DNA of 64,000 nt from Streptomyces sp. NA02950 (GCF_013364155.1 NZ_CP054916.1:496001-560000); one strand, 5' to 3'; counted from the stretch's first letter, positions 7,614 through 17,408 are shown. The notes: generated from the letters alone by a model not told the origin. Translations and numbers: made by a program.

Positions 7614-10600
7614 ATGGCCACCGAAGATCGGCAGACAATGCCCGGCAGGAGCGTCTCGAAGCGATCCGCTGCCGAAGTGGCGAAGGCTCTGCGCTCCCGT
7701 GTGGACGGTGAAGTGCGCTTTGACGCGGGCAGCCGTGGCGCGTATTCCACCGACGGCTCGAACTACCGTCAGGTGCCGATCGGCGTAGTGGTGCCCAGAA
7801 ACGTGGACGCGGGGGCGGAGGCGGTCGCGGTCTGCGCGGAGTCCGGCGTCCCCGTACTCAACCGGGGCGGCGGGACCAGCCTGGCGGGCCAGTGCACCAA
7901 CGCGGCAGTCGTGATCGACTGGACGAAGTACTGCGACCGGCTGGTATCGGTCGATGCCGAGCGGAGCACCTGTGTGGTCGAGCCCGGCATCGTGCTGGAC
8001 GAGCTGAACCGGCTGCTCGCACCGCATCAGCTGAAGTTCGGCCCCAAGCCGTCCACCCACAGTCACTGCTCGCTCGGCGGCATGATCGGCAACAACTCCT
8101 GCGGTGCCTCGGCCCAGGCGTACGGGAAGACCGTGGACAACGTGCGGCGGCTGGAGGTGCTGACCTACGACGGCACACGGTGCTGGGTCGGCCCGACCCC
8201 GGACAGCGAGTTCCAGGCGATCGTCGCCGCCGGAGGTCGGCGTGCGGAGCTGTACCTGGGCCTGAAGGAGATCATCGACCGGTACCTCGAAGACGTCCGG
8301 GAGGGATACCCGGCGATTCCGCGCCGGGTATCGGGATACAACCTGGATTCACTGCTGCCCGAGAACGGCTTCGACGTGGCCCGGGCACTGGTGGGCAGCG
8401 AGGGCAGCCTCGTGACGGTGCTGCGCGCCGAACTGAAGCTGGTACCCGTCCCGCCGTACGAGGCGGTCCTCGTCCTGGGATACCCCGACATCTGCTCCGC
8501 GGCGGACGACGTACCGCGGCTGCTCGCGCACAGCCGTCCCACCCAATTGGAGGCGCTGGACGGGCGGATGGCGCAGCTGATGCGGGAGGAGCGAGCGTTC
8601 CTGGACTCCTTGGACCAGTTCCCGGCGGGAGAGAGCTGGCTGCTGGCGCAGTTCAGCGGCGACAGCCAGGATGACGTCGACGCGCAGGGGCGTGCTCTGT
8701 TACGTGCGCTCGGCCGCGGCGAGGACGACGGCACCGTGGCGTTCTCCGACAATCCGCTCCGGGAGGAGAAGGTGCTCCGGGCCCGGGAGGCGGGACTGGG
8801 GGTGACCGCCCGCCCACCGGACGGGCGGGAGACCTGGGAGGGGTGGGAGGACTCCGCCGTGCCGCCCGAGCGGCTCGGGGACTATCTGCGTGACCTCAAG
8901 CGGCTGTTCGAGGAGTTCGGGTACGGCCAGTCCTCGCTCTACGGTCACTTCGGGCAGGGGTGTGTCCACACCCGCATCCCCTTCGAGCTGAGGAGCGCCG
9001 AGGGGGTGGCCGCGTTCCGGGACTTCCTCGGCCGGGCGGCCGAACTGGTGGTCTCCTACGGTGGGTCGCTCTCGGGTGAGCACGGGGACGGTCAGGCGCG
9101 GGGCGAACTGCTGCCCCGGATGTTCGGCGATCGGCTGGTTGCCGCGTTCGGTGAGGTGAAGGCCCTCTTCGATCCGGACAACCGGATGAACCCCGGGAAG
9201 GTCGTGGCACCGAACGAGGTGGACGAGGACCTGCGGCTCGGTCCGCACTGGCGGCCGCGCTCCCTCCAGACCCACTTCGGTTATCCCGATGACCAGGGTT
9301 CTTTTACCCAAGCGGCGATGCGGTGCGTCGGTATCGGCAACTGCCGCACCCGCCAGGGTGGCGTCATGTGTCCGTCCTTCCGGGCCACCGGCGAGGAGGA
9401 GCACTCCACTCGCGGCCGAGCGCGACTGCTGTTCGAGATGCTGGAGGGGCACAGCGACTCGGCGGTTACCGACGGCTGGCGCTCCACCGAGGTCCGTGAC
9501 GCGCTGGATCTGTGCCTGGCGTGCAAGGGGTGCAAGTCGGACTGCCCCGTCGGGGTGGACATGGCCACGTACAAGGCCGAGTTCCTCTCCCACCACTACG
9601 CGGGGCGGCCACGACCGGCCGCACACTATTCGATGGGATGGCTGCCGGTGTGGGCGCGGGTTTCCCGTCTCTCCCCACGGCTGGTCAACGCCGTGCTGCG
9701 CGCCCCGGGGCTGGCCAGGATCGGCAAGCTGATGGCTGGGGTGGCAACCGAACGGGAGGCACCCGTCTTCGCCGAGGAGTCCTTCTTTCAGTGGTGGCGG
9801 AGCCGGGAGACCCCGCAGCCGGAGCCGGGGGACGACAAGGCGGTTGTTCTGTGGCCGGACACCTTCAGCGCGTTCTTCCACCCCAGCATCGCGCGCTCGG
9901 CGGTCCGGGTACTGGAGGACGCGGGGTTCCGCGTGGCGGTACCGAGTCAGGCGGTGTGCTGTGGGCTGACGTGGATTTCTACCGGACAGCTCGGCGTGGC
10001 CAAGCGTGTCCTTCGTCGCACGGTCGAAGTACTGCTGCCATGGATCGAGGCCGGTGTCCCGGTCGTCGGTCTGGAGCCCTCCTGTACCGCCGTCTTCCGC
10101 GCCGACGCACCCGAGCTGCTGCCGGACGACCAGGACGTCCAGCGGCTCGCGCGTCAGTTCCGTACGCTCTCCGAACTGCTCCTCCATGACGCCGAGGGCT
10201 GGCAGCCCCCAACCCTCGGGAGGGTGGCGACGGTGCAGACGCACTGTCATCAGCACGCCGTGATGAAAGCCGATGCCGACCGCGAGCTGATGCGCCGTGC
10301 CGGTATCGACGCCGATGTCCTGGACGAGGGCTGCTGCGGGCTCGCCGGGAACTTCGGGTTCGAGCGCGGACACCACGGCCTTTCCATGGCCATCGCCGAG
10401 CAGGGTGTCCTGCCGGCCGTACGCGGCACCGCCCCCGGTGCTCTGGTCCTCGCCGACGGCTTCAGCTGCCGCACCCAGATCGAGCAGGGCGCAACGGGCC
10501 GTCGGGCGATGCATCTGGCCGAGGTGCTGGCGCTCGGCCTGGACGCCACACACCTGCCCGCCCACCTGCCGGAGAAGCTCGCCCTGCGCCCAGAGCCTTC

Positions 10601-10724
10601 GCCTCGTGATGCGCGCGTGGCCGCGGCCACGGCGCTCATCGTGGCCGTAGCTTCGGCCGTTGGCATCCACGCCGTGGTCCGCCGTGGCCGCGGACGGGGC
10701 GCCGCCCTCCCCCGCATGCCTTGA
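7614..10724 (+). CDS. FAD-binding and Fe-S-binding oxidoreductase (D-lactate dehydrogenase/YdiJ type)
   Basis: About 1036 residues. The N-terminal FAD_binding_4 domain carries RGGGTSLAGQ (about residues 84-93) and is followed by the FAD-oxidase C domain (SGEHGDGQARGEL). A ferredoxin-like part has CLACKGCKSDCPVGVD, a CxxCxxCxxxCP cluster. Two cysteine-rich CCG domains follow (AVCCGLTW and DEGCCGLAGNFGFERG). The family oxidises 2-hydroxy acids and passes electrons to quinone or a redox carrier. The C-terminus has an extra hydrophobic stretch, AATALIVAVASAVGIHAVV, with a basic tail, which could anchor the enzyme in the membrane. ATG 7614 is favoured by GGAAGG 5 bases upstream. First gene of a three-gene operon; 15 bases separate it from the next. 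Confidence 0.88.
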   Translation: MATEDRQTMPGRSVSKRSAAEVAKALRSRVDGEVRFDAGSRGAYSTDGSNYRQVPIGVVVPRNVDAGAEAVAVCAESGVPVLNRGGGTSLAGQCTNAAVVIDWTKYCDRLVSVDAERSTCVVEPGIVLDELNRLLAPHQLKFGPKPSTHSHCSLGGMIGNNSCGASAQAYGKTVDNVRRLEVLTYDGTRCWVGPTPDSEFQAIVAAGGRRAELYLGLKEIIDRYLEDVREGYPAIPRRVSGYNLDSLLPENGFDVARALVGSEGSLVTVLRAELKLVPVPPYEAVLVLGYPDICSAADDVPRLLAHSRPTQLEALDGRMAQLMREERAFLDSLDQFPAGESWLLAQFSGDSQDDVDAQGRALLRALGRGEDDGTVAFSDNPLREEKVLRAREAGLGVTARPPDGRETWEGWEDSAVPPERLGDYLRDLKRLFEEFGYGQSSLYGHFGQGCVHTRIPFELRSAEGVAAFRDFLGRAAELVVSYGGSLSGEHGDGQARGELLPRMFGDRLVAAFGEVKALFDPDNRMNPGKVVAPNEVDEDLRLGPHWRPRSLQTHFGYPDDQGSFTQAAMRCVGIGNCRTRQGGVMCPSFRATGEEEHSTRGRARLLFEMLEGHSDSAVTDGWRSTEVRDALDLCLACKGCKSDCPVGVDMATYKAEFLSHHYAGRPRPAAHYSMGWLPVWARVSRLSPRLVNAVLRAPGLARIGKLMAGVATEREAPVFAEESFFQWWRSRETPQPEPGDDKAVVLWPDTFSAFFHPSIARSAVRVLEDAGFRVAVPSQAVCCGLTWISTGQLGVAKRVLRRTVEVLLPWIEAGVPVVGLEPSCTAVFRADAPELLPDDQDVQRLARQFRTLSELLLHDAEGWQPPTLGRVATVQTHCHQHAVMKADADRELMRRAGIDADVLDEGCCGLAGNFGFERGHHGLSMAIAEQGVLPAVRGTAPGALVLADGFSCRTQIEQGATGRRAMHLAEVLALGLDATHLPAHLPEKLALRPEPSPRDARVAAATALIVAVASAVGIHAVVRRGRGRGAALPRMP

Positions 10725-10739
10725 CGAGAGGAAGAACCT

Positions 10740-12548
10740 GTGTCGCTGAAAGTATCCGACTACATCCTCCAGCGCCTGCGCGAGTGGGGGGTGGAGCATG
10801 TCTTCGCCTACGCGGGCGATGGCATCAACGGTCTGCTCGCCGCCTGGGGCCGGGCCGGCAACACACCACAGTTCATCCAGTCCCGGCACGAGGAGATGTC
10901 CGCCTTCGAAGCCGTCGGCTACGCCAAGTTCTCCGGCCGCGTCGGCGTCTGCGCGGCAACCTCCGGACCCGGCGCCATCCACCTGCTCAACGGCCTGTAC
11001 GACGCCAAACTCGACCACGTACCAGTCGTGGCGATCGTGGGCCAGACCAACCGCAGCGCCATGGGCGGCTCCTACCAGCAGGAAGTCGACCTGCTGAGCC
11101 TCTACAAGGACGTCGCCGCCGACTTCTGCGAAATGGTCACCGTCCCCCAACAACTCCCCAACGTCATCGACCGGGCCATGCGCACCGCCCACGCCAAACG
11201 CACCGTCACCGCCGTCATCGTCCCCGCCGACGTACAAGAACTCACCTACTCACCACCGACACACGCCTTCAAAATGGTGCCCTCCAGCCTCGGCGTGTCC
11301 TCCTACGCCCCCGTCCCCGACACCACCGACCTCGACCGCGCCGCCGCAGTGCTCAACGCCGGAGAGAAAGTGGCCCTCCTCATCGGCCAGGGCGCACGCG
11401 GAGCACGGCCCCAAGTCGAAGAACTCGCCGACGTCCTCGGCGCCGGAGTGGCCAAAGCACTCCTGGGCAAGGACGCATACCCCGATGACCTGCCCCACGT
11501 CACCGGCGCCATCGGCCTGCTGGGCACCCGCCCCTCCTACGAAATGATGCAGGACTGCGACACCCTGCTCGTCATCGGCTCCAGCTTCCCCTACACCCAG
11601 TTCCTGCCCGAACTCGACCAGGCCCGGGCCGTACAGATCGACATCGACCCCTTCATGCTCGGCCTGCGCTACCCCTTCGAAGTCAACCTCGTCGGCGACG
11701 CCCGCGAAACCCTCAAAGCCCTGCTTCCCAAACTCAAGCGCAAAAAGCACGGATCCTGGCGCAAGAAGATCGAGAAGAACACCGCCCGCTGGTGGAAGGT
11801 CATGGAACGACGCGCCGCCGTGGACGCCGATCCGATCAACCCCGAATACGTCGTCCACACACTCGACGCCCTGCTCCCCCACGATGTGATCCTGGCCGCC
11901 GACTCCGGCTCCGCCGCGAACTGGTACGCACGCCACCTCCGTATCCGCGCAACCATGCGCGGATCGCTCTCCGGAACACTCGCCACCATGGGACCGGGCG
12001 TGCCCTACGTCATCGGGGCCAAATTCGCCCACCCCGACCGGCCCGCGCTGGCACTCGTGGGCGACGGGGCCATGCAGATGAACGGCATGGCCGAACTCAT
12101 CACCGCCGCCAAATACTGGAACCAGTGGCAAGACCCCCGCCTGATCGTCGCGGTCCTCAACAACCAGGACCTCAACCAGGTCACCTGGGAAATGCGCGCG
12201 ATGTCCGGCGCTCCACAGTTCCTGCCCTCCCAGGCCCTGCCCGACGTCCCCTACGCCGACTTCGCCCGCTCCATCGGTCTGGAGGGCGTGCGGGTGGAGA
12301 CACCGGAGGCAGTGGAGTCCGCCTGGCACAAAGCCCTCGGCGCCGACCGCCCCTTCGTCATCGACTTCCGCACCGACCCCGCCGTGCCCCCCATCCCCCC
12401 ACACGCCACCCTCGACCAGATCGAAGCCGCCGCCTCAGCCATCATCCAAGGCGACACCGACCGCACGGACATGGTCCGGCAAGGCGTCAAAGCCAAGATC
12501 CAGGAATTCCTCCCCGGCAAAAGCCACCGCCAGGAACGGAAGGACTGA
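10740..12548 (+). CDS. thiamine pyrophosphate-requiring enzyme (pyruvate oxidase/acetolactate synthase-like)
   Basis: 602 residues with the three-domain layout of the family. The N-terminal PYR domain has the catalytic Glu in QSRHEEMSAFEAVGYAKF (about residue 51) and CAATSGPGAIHLLNGLYDA. A central domain follows. The C-terminal PP domain has the TPP/Mg motif from GDGAMQMNGMAEL (about residue 441) to VAVLNN. Such enzymes decarboxylate 2-keto acids. Absence of a clear FAD-binding loop cannot be judged by eye. GTG 10740 has GAGAGGAAG just upstream. The position behind a 2-hydroxy-acid oxidase-like gene suggests it takes the resulting keto acid (inference). Confidence 0.9.
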   Translation: MSLKVSDYILQRLREWGVEHVFAYAGDGINGLLAAWGRAGNTPQFIQSRHEEMSAFEAVGYAKFSGRVGVCAATSGPGAIHLLNGLYDAKLDHVPVVAIVGQTNRSAMGGSYQQEVDLLSLYKDVAADFCEMVTVPQQLPNVIDRAMRTAHAKRTVTAVIVPADVQELTYSPPTHAFKMVPSSLGVSSYAPVPDTTDLDRAAAVLNAGEKVALLIGQGARGARPQVEELADVLGAGVAKALLGKDAYPDDLPHVTGAIGLLGTRPSYEMMQDCDTLLVIGSSFPYTQFLPELDQARAVQIDIDPFMLGLRYPFEVNLVGDARETLKALLPKLKRKKHGSWRKKIEKNTARWWKVMERRAAVDADPINPEYVVHTLDALLPHDVILAADSGSAANWYARHLRIRATMRGSLSGTLATMGPGVPYVIGAKFAHPDRPALALVGDGAMQMNGMAELITAAKYWNQWQDPRLIVAVLNNQDLNQVTWEMRAMSGAPQFLPSQALPDVPYADFARSIGLEGVRVETPEAVESAWHKALGADRPFVIDFRTDPAVPPIPPHATLDQIEAAASAIIQGDTDRTDMVRQGVKAKIQEFLPGKSHRQERKD

Positions 12549-13669
12549 TGCCCGGTCCTGCGCGGGACGCACCGACGGTGGAGCGTGTGGAGGTGTCTGT
12601 CTACACGGTGCCGACCGATGCTGCCGAGGCGGACGGCACGCTCGCCTGGGGGTCCACCACGCTCGTCCTCGCCCAGGCCATCAGCGGGACGACGATCGGA
12701 ACGGGGTGGACTTACGGCTCCCCCGCCACCGCAGAGGTGATCAGCAAGGAACTGGTCGAGGTCGTGACCGACCGTTCCGTTTTCGACGTGCCCGGGGCGA
12801 ACGAGACCATGTCTCGCGCGGTGCGCAACACCGGACGGCCCGGTCTCGTCGCCGGAGCGATCTCGGCCGTCGACATCGCCCTGTGGGACCTCAAGGCTCA
12901 CCTCCTCAAGCTTCCCTTGGTCCGCCTGCTCGGCGCCACCGTCACCGATGTCCCGGTGTACGGCAGCGGTGGCTTCACCACCTACGACGAGGACCAGCTC
13001 ACCCGGCAACTGCGCGACTGGACGCGGGAGCGGGGGATTCCACGCGTCAAAATCAAGATCGGTGAGTCCTGGGGGCAGGAGCCGGAACGGGACCTCGCCC
13101 GCGTGCGCCAGGCGCGTCAGGTCATCGGAGACTCCTGCGAGCTGTACGTCGACGCCAACGGCGGCTATACCCGCAAACAGGCCGTCCGAATGGCCGATGC
13201 CTTCGCCGGACAGAACGTCACCTGGTACGAGGAACCGGTCTCCTCGGACGACCTGACCGGGCTCCGGATGGTGCGCGACGCCGTCCGATCCGATGTCACC
13301 GCGGGCGAGTACGGCTACGACCTGCCGTATCTGACACGCATGGCGGCCAGTGGGGCCGTTGACTGCCTCCAGGCCGATGTCACCCGTTGTGGGGGCATTA
13401 CCGTCTGGCTGCGAGCCGCCGCCGTCGCTGAGGGCCTCGGCCTCCAGATCTCCGGACACTGCGCCCCCCATCTGCACGCCGACGTCGCGGCCGCCGTCCC
13501 CAACCTCCGCCACCTGGAGTGGTTCCACGACCACGTCCGCATCGAGCAGGAGCTGTTCGAGGGGGGACTCGACCCGTCCGGGGGCAGCGTGCGACCCGGC
13601 GCGTCCGGAGAACCGGGACACGGACTCACGTTCCGGCACGCCCAAGCCGCACGTTTCCGCACCGGCTGA
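12548..13669 (+). CDS. enolase-superfamily enzyme (mandelate racemase/muconate lactonizing type)
   Basis: 373 residues. The capping domain is N-terminal. The barrel carries KIKIG (Lys-x-Lys acid/base, about residue 167), YVDANGG (first metal ligand), WYEEP (second), AGEYGYD (third) and a late His-rich segment, SGHCAPHLHAD. These place it in the superfamily that abstracts the alpha-proton of a carboxylate, acting as racemase, dehydratase or cycloisomerase. Its ATG overlaps the TGA of the TPP enzyme gene (TGATG), so the two are translationally coupled. Substrate unknown; a sugar acid or hydroxy acid dehydration would fit the operon. Confidence 0.9.
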   Translation: MPGPARDAPTVERVEVSVYTVPTDAAEADGTLAWGSTTLVLAQAISGTTIGTGWTYGSPATAEVISKELVEVVTDRSVFDVPGANETMSRAVRNTGRPGLVAGAISAVDIALWDLKAHLLKLPLVRLLGATVTDVPVYGSGGFTTYDEDQLTRQLRDWTRERGIPRVKIKIGESWGQEPERDLARVRQARQVIGDSCELYVDANGGYTRKQAVRMADAFAGQNVTWYEEPVSSDDLTGLRMVRDAVRSDVTAGEYGYDLPYLTRMAASGAVDCLQADVTRCGGITVWLRAAAVAEGLGLQISGHCAPHLHADVAAAVPNLRHLEWFHDHVRIEQELFEGGLDPSGGSVRPGASGEPGHGLTFRHAQAARFRTG

Positions 13670-13992
13670 GAGTGACGGCCCTCCTGGTGGCTGGGTGTGC
13701 CAGCACCCCGGCGGGGCGGCTGTGCAGGGCAGTGGTCAAGCGGAGTGTGGCCGCACAGCCGACGGCCGGCACCCGTCTGAGCCCCTCGATGCACCAGCGC
13801 TCGGCCCCTGAGGGGCAGCCCCGGGAGGGGATGTCACACACCCGTTTCCTCCCGCCGCACAGAGCGAAACCCCGTGCTGTCGGAGCGTGTGCGGCCCTGG
13901 CGTATGCCGAGGAGATGACCCGCCGCGTCAGGGCGGGCAGGGCGGCTGCGGCGGGGTGATCACCGCCCGACGACCGCATCGGCAGAGGCCCA
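13670..13992. other. 323-base convergent intergenic region
   Basis: Lies between the enolase-like gene and the convergent ligase gene. No gene and no clear terminator hairpin recognised. Confidence 0.4.
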
Positions 13993-15033
13993 TCACGACC
14001 CTGCCTCAGAGCGCTCACGGCCGGGGCGCTCACGGGCTACGTCGGCAGGCCGCTTGTCATCGCGCAGCCCCAGGAAGCGGGGATGGCGCAGTCGGCCGGC
14101 GCGGGTCCATTCTGTGAAGCCGACTTGTGCCACCAGCTCCGGACGCACCCAGTGAGCGGCTCGTTCGCGGACGGCCTCGTCGAAGGGCGACCGCTCGGTC
14201 CGGAGACGCTCGAGACGGCCGCGTAGCTCACGCAGCGTTCGCTGGTCGTAGCCCGTCCCGACTCTTCCCGCGTAGCGCAGCCGACCCTGGTCGTAGTAGC
14301 CGAGCAGGAGCGCTCCGAAGCCGACTCTGCTGCCGGTGGGTTCGGTGAATCCGCCGATCACGAGTTCCTGACCGCCGCCGCATTTCAGCTTGAGCCAGTC
14401 GGTCGAACGCCGGTGGGCGTACGGCGCGTCCGCGCGTTTGGCGATCAGCCCCTCCCAACCGCGGGCGCAGGCGTCGTCGAGCAGCTCGGCCGACCACTGG
14501 TTACGGTGCGTGCTGAAGCGCAACGGATCCCGGTAGGCAAAGACATCGCGCAACACCCTCTTGCGGACTCGTAGGGGGAGGCGGCTGGTGTCCTGCCCGT
14601 CGAGACGGAGCAGATCGAAAAGGTAGTAGAAGACGGGAACGCTCGTGGCGCTGTCGGCCCGTGCCTCGGTGAGGCCGCTGCGCTGCTGGAGCAAGGAGAA
14701 GTCGGTGCGCCCGTTCCGCATGGCGACGATCTCGCCGTCCACCGTGAAATCGGAGCACGTCTGGGCTTCGAGGGCTTCCACGAGCTCCGGGTAGGTGCGC
14801 TCACGTGACAGGCCACCGCGCGAGAACAACCGCGTCTGGCTGCCTTCTCGGGTGGCCAGGGCGCGTACGCCGTCCAGTTTCCGCTCGAACAGCCAGTGGT
14901 CGTCGAAGGAACGTCGGTCGCTGAGCACGGCCAGCATGGGCTGCTCGGCCACTTGGCCGCTCCTGGTCGAAGCGGCTGGTCCGAGACGTTCCCGCTGGTC
15001 CGGAGGCAGCCGGTCCAGGACGGAGGGGCTCAT
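13993..15033 (-). CDS. ATP-dependent DNA ligase (LigD ligase-domain type), stand-alone
   Basis: 346 residues covering only the ligase part of LigD. Motif I is ERKLDGVR with the AMP-accepting Lys52. Then come VDGEIVA, the FYYLFDLLRLDG segment, motif IV GLIAKR, motif V DWLKLK and an OB-fold domain with GFGALLLGYY. It seals nicks and ends, classically in Ku-dependent end joining. The start ATG 15033 overlaps the stop of the phosphoesterase gene by 4 bases (ATGA). The open frame continues to 15165 but that part is the tail of the upstream gene in another frame. No polymerase/primase domain is present. Confidence 0.9.
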   Translation of the reverse strand: MSPSVLDRLPPDQRERLGPAASTRSGQVAEQPMLAVLSDRRSFDDHWLFERKLDGVRALATREGSQTRLFSRGGLSRERTYPELVEALEAQTCSDFTVDGEIVAMRNGRTDFSLLQQRSGLTEARADSATSVPVFYYLFDLLRLDGQDTSRLPLRVRKRVLRDVFAYRDPLRFSTHRNQWSAELLDDACARGWEGLIAKRADAPYAHRRSTDWLKLKCGGGQELVIGGFTEPTGSRVGFGALLLGYYDQGRLRYAGRVGTGYDQRTLRELRGRLERLRTERSPFDEAVRERAAHWVRPELVAQVGFTEWTRAGRLRHPRFLGLRDDKRPADVARERPGRERSEAGS

Positions 15034-15653
15034 TGTTCCTGCCCGGAGTCTGCTTCGGTGGCCACCTGGCGCAGGGTGCGCCGCGTCCGTACGGACCGGG
15101 CCCTCGTCGGGTCGGGGGTACGGTGTCGGGAGCCACGGGCGTCGTCCTTCTTCACCAGGAGCCATGCCTCGCGGTCCGTGCCTTGGCGGATGCGGGTGAG
15201 CGCATATCCGCCGTGCAGTTTGTGGCCGTGCAGCAGGAACGAGGCGTGGCCGCGGTCAAGGGCTTCGGCTAGCGGGATCTCCTTGCCGCGGCGGTCCGTG
15301 GAGGTGCCGCTGTAGGTCCCCTCGTCCCACAGGATGACGGTGCCCGCTCCGTACTCGCCTTCGGCGATGGTGCCCTCGAAGTCCGCGTATTCGAGCGGGT
15401 GGTCCTCTGTGGGCATGGCGAGCCTTTTCTCGTGCGGATCGCCGGAGGGCCCCTTGGGGACGGCCCACGATTTGAGGACGCCGTCCACCTCGAGACGGAA
15501 GTCGAAGTGCGTGGTGGTCGCCTCATGGATCTGCACGACGAAGGAGGGCCGACGACCCCGGCGTCCGCCGCGGCTCGCGCCGCCCTTCGGCTCCGTTGAC
15601 TTCCCGAAGTCCCGCTTGCGTCGATATTCCTCGAGGGCATCGGTGGTCGGCAT
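15030..15653 (-). CDS. DNA 3'-phosphoesterase (LigD PE domain), stand-alone
   Basis: 207 residues. The LigD phosphoesterase signature is clear: FVVQIHEATTTHFDFRLE with His, His and Asp of the Mn site, GVLKSWAVPKGPS, the HPLEYADFEGTI segment and GEYGAGTVILWDEGTY. This domain trims 3'-phosphates and ribonucleotides at broken ends. The C-terminal 30 residues are basic and low-complexity. It is translationally coupled to the ligase gene, so two LigD activities are made as separate chains from one transcript. ATG 15653 is preceded by GGAAGGAGG. Confidence 0.9.
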   Translation of the reverse strand: MPTTDALEEYRRKRDFGKSTEPKGGASRGGRRGRRPSFVVQIHEATTTHFDFRLEVDGVLKSWAVPKGPSGDPHEKRLAMPTEDHPLEYADFEGTIAEGEYGAGTVILWDEGTYSGTSTDRRGKEIPLAEALDRGHASFLLHGHKLHGGYALTRIRQGTDREAWLLVKKDDARGSRHRTPDPTRARSVRTRRTLRQVATEADSGQEQ

Positions 15654-15948
15654 GGCTTCCTCCTTCCGGCGCGGGGCCGTGTCCGCCGGGCTGCGGTCAC
15701 GGGCGGCTGGCGTTGCATGGCGGAGGCGTCACCGCACTACCGCGACCGGCCCGGGTCGCAGACCGCCTCCATGGTCGGGCAAGTACCCGGTCGGCGTCAC
15801 GGTAACCAAGCGCAGGGTCGCCCTGACGCGGGCCTTCGCGAGGCTCGCGTGGTGGCCGCGACTGCGCGCTCAGCGGCAGGTCGGGGGGTGATGAGCGGGG
15901 CTCCGTGCTCCGGAGCTCACCTGTGCGTCCACCCTGCGGAATCCCCGC

Positions 15949-17220
15949 TCACGTGTGCGGGATCCCTCCCAGTCGGGCCGCCTGCCCACTGGGCGTGGCG
16001 GAGGTGCTGAGCCTTTCGCAGAACAGGATGGTGGCATCGTCCCGGAGATCTCCGTCGTGGTGGTCCAGGACGGCGTGGATCACACGGCGCAGGGTCTCCG
16101 GAACCGGCAAGCCCATCCCGTGATGGTGGATGAGCAGGTTCGTGAAGCGGTCGATGCCGAATTCCTTTTCGCCGGGGCGGCGTGCTTCGGTGATGCCGTC
16201 GGTGTAGAGGACCAGACGGTCTCCCGGGTCCAGCCGGGTGTGGCACAAGGTGGCCTCGGGGCCCATGCCGATGCCCATGGGAGGAGCGGGCGGGCACTCC
16301 AGTGACGTCCAACCGCCGTTTCCGTGACGGATGACGAGCGGCGGTGGGTGGCCACGGTTGATCCACGTCAGACCGCCGGTGCGGGTGTCCAGACAGCACA
16401 GCACACCGGTGACGTAGCGGCCTTGCGGGGCCTGTTCCAGCAGCGCGTCGTCCACGGCCTGCCCCAAATCCACCAGCCCGGCGCCCTGTCGGCGTGCGTT
16501 GCGGCCGGCCCCCATCGCCAGCGCCGTGGCCAGACCGGCGACCGTGTCGTGGCCCATGGCGTCGTAGATCGCCAGATGGATCAGCGGGCCATCGGTGGCG
16601 TAGTCGTAGGCGTCCCCGCTGATCTGGTAGGCGGGTTCCAGAACACCGGAGATCGCCACCCTGCCGTCCACGAACGTGCCCTCCGGCATCAGGTTCCACT
16701 GCATCTCGGCGGTGATGCCCATCGCTCTGGTACGCGACAGGCGTGCGTAGGTGTCGCTGGTGTCCGCCTTGCTCACGATCAGCAGGGCCAGCAGCGCGGC
16801 TAGGGCCTCCATGTCCTCCTGGGCATGCGCGTCGGCGACGTCGACGGTCACCCGCATGACCCCGACTCGCTCGGTACCGTCCAGCAGGGGCAACCAACGC
16901 CGCTTCACGCCGGGCGGTACGTCGTCGGTGACGACCTGTCCCAGCTGATACGCCCGCCCCGCCGCGGTCTCGTCGATCGCCAACTCCTCGGGCGCGTCCG
17001 GCACTGCCGACGGCACGGCGAGCCCTGCGCCGGAGAGCCGACGCAGGACATGCCCCTGCAGATCACACAGGTAGATCACCACCTGGGTGAGACCGACCAG
17101 TGCCGCGTACTCGCTCACTCTGACCGGCAGCATCTCCAGTGGCATCACATGGCTTTCGGCCAGCAGACCGGCCAGCATCCGCCGCCCCCTCGCACCCCGG
17201 TCACGCAGCGACGAGGACAT
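15949..17220 (-). CDS. GAF plus SpoIIE-type PP2C protein phosphatase
   Basis: 423 residues. An N-terminal GAF-like sensor (about 20-165) is followed by a linker with ARLSRTRAMGITAEMQWNL and a SpoIIE/RsbU phosphatase domain (about 200-405). The metal-binding aspartates appear in QISGDAYDYA, YDAMGHDTVAG and VLYTDGITEARR, and the late DDATIL motif is present. Such proteins dephosphorylate anti-anti-sigma factors and report stress to alternative sigma factors. No anti-sigma partner is in the window. It is followed by CBS and hemerythrin genes on the same strand, which suggests a shared stress role. Confidence 0.92.
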   Translation of the reverse strand: MSSSLRDRGARGRRMLAGLLAESHVMPLEMLPVRVSEYAALVGLTQVVIYLCDLQGHVLRRLSGAGLAVPSAVPDAPEELAIDETAAGRAYQLGQVVTDDVPPGVKRRWLPLLDGTERVGVMRVTVDVADAHAQEDMEALAALLALLIVSKADTSDTYARLSRTRAMGITAEMQWNLMPEGTFVDGRVAISGVLEPAYQISGDAYDYATDGPLIHLAIYDAMGHDTVAGLATALAMGAGRNARRQGAGLVDLGQAVDDALLEQAPQGRYVTGVLCCLDTRTGGLTWINRGHPPPLVIRHGNGGWTSLECPPAPPMGIGMGPEATLCHTRLDPGDRLVLYTDGITEARRPGEKEFGIDRFTNLLIHHHGMGLPVPETLRRVIHAVLDHHDGDLRDDATILFCERLSTSATPSGQAARLGGIPHT

Positions 17221-17408
17221 GGCCGATGTCGCCTCCTCGGACAGCGCCCGCCCACGGCGGGAGACTCGTGGTCATCAGCACAGGGCGGTGTTCCAACACC
17301 GACGCCGTAGTCGACGCCCCGGCGAGTGGGCATCTCGGCGACTACGCGGGTGACCCCTGGTATCCGCAGCCGGTACCGCGTCCCGCCTCCTGACCCCCAC
17401 GGCAGTCG

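Noticed and set aside
8700..11237. 845-codon open frame on the minus strand
   Set aside because: It is antisense to the FAD/Fe-S oxidoreductase and the start of the TPP enzyme gene, has no family similarity, and arises from GC-rich third positions of the real genes.
15892..15951. Inverted repeat TGAGCGGGG/CCCCGCTCA near the phosphatase stop codon
   Set aside because: Nine-base arms with a 42-base loop in GC-rich DNA are expected by chance.
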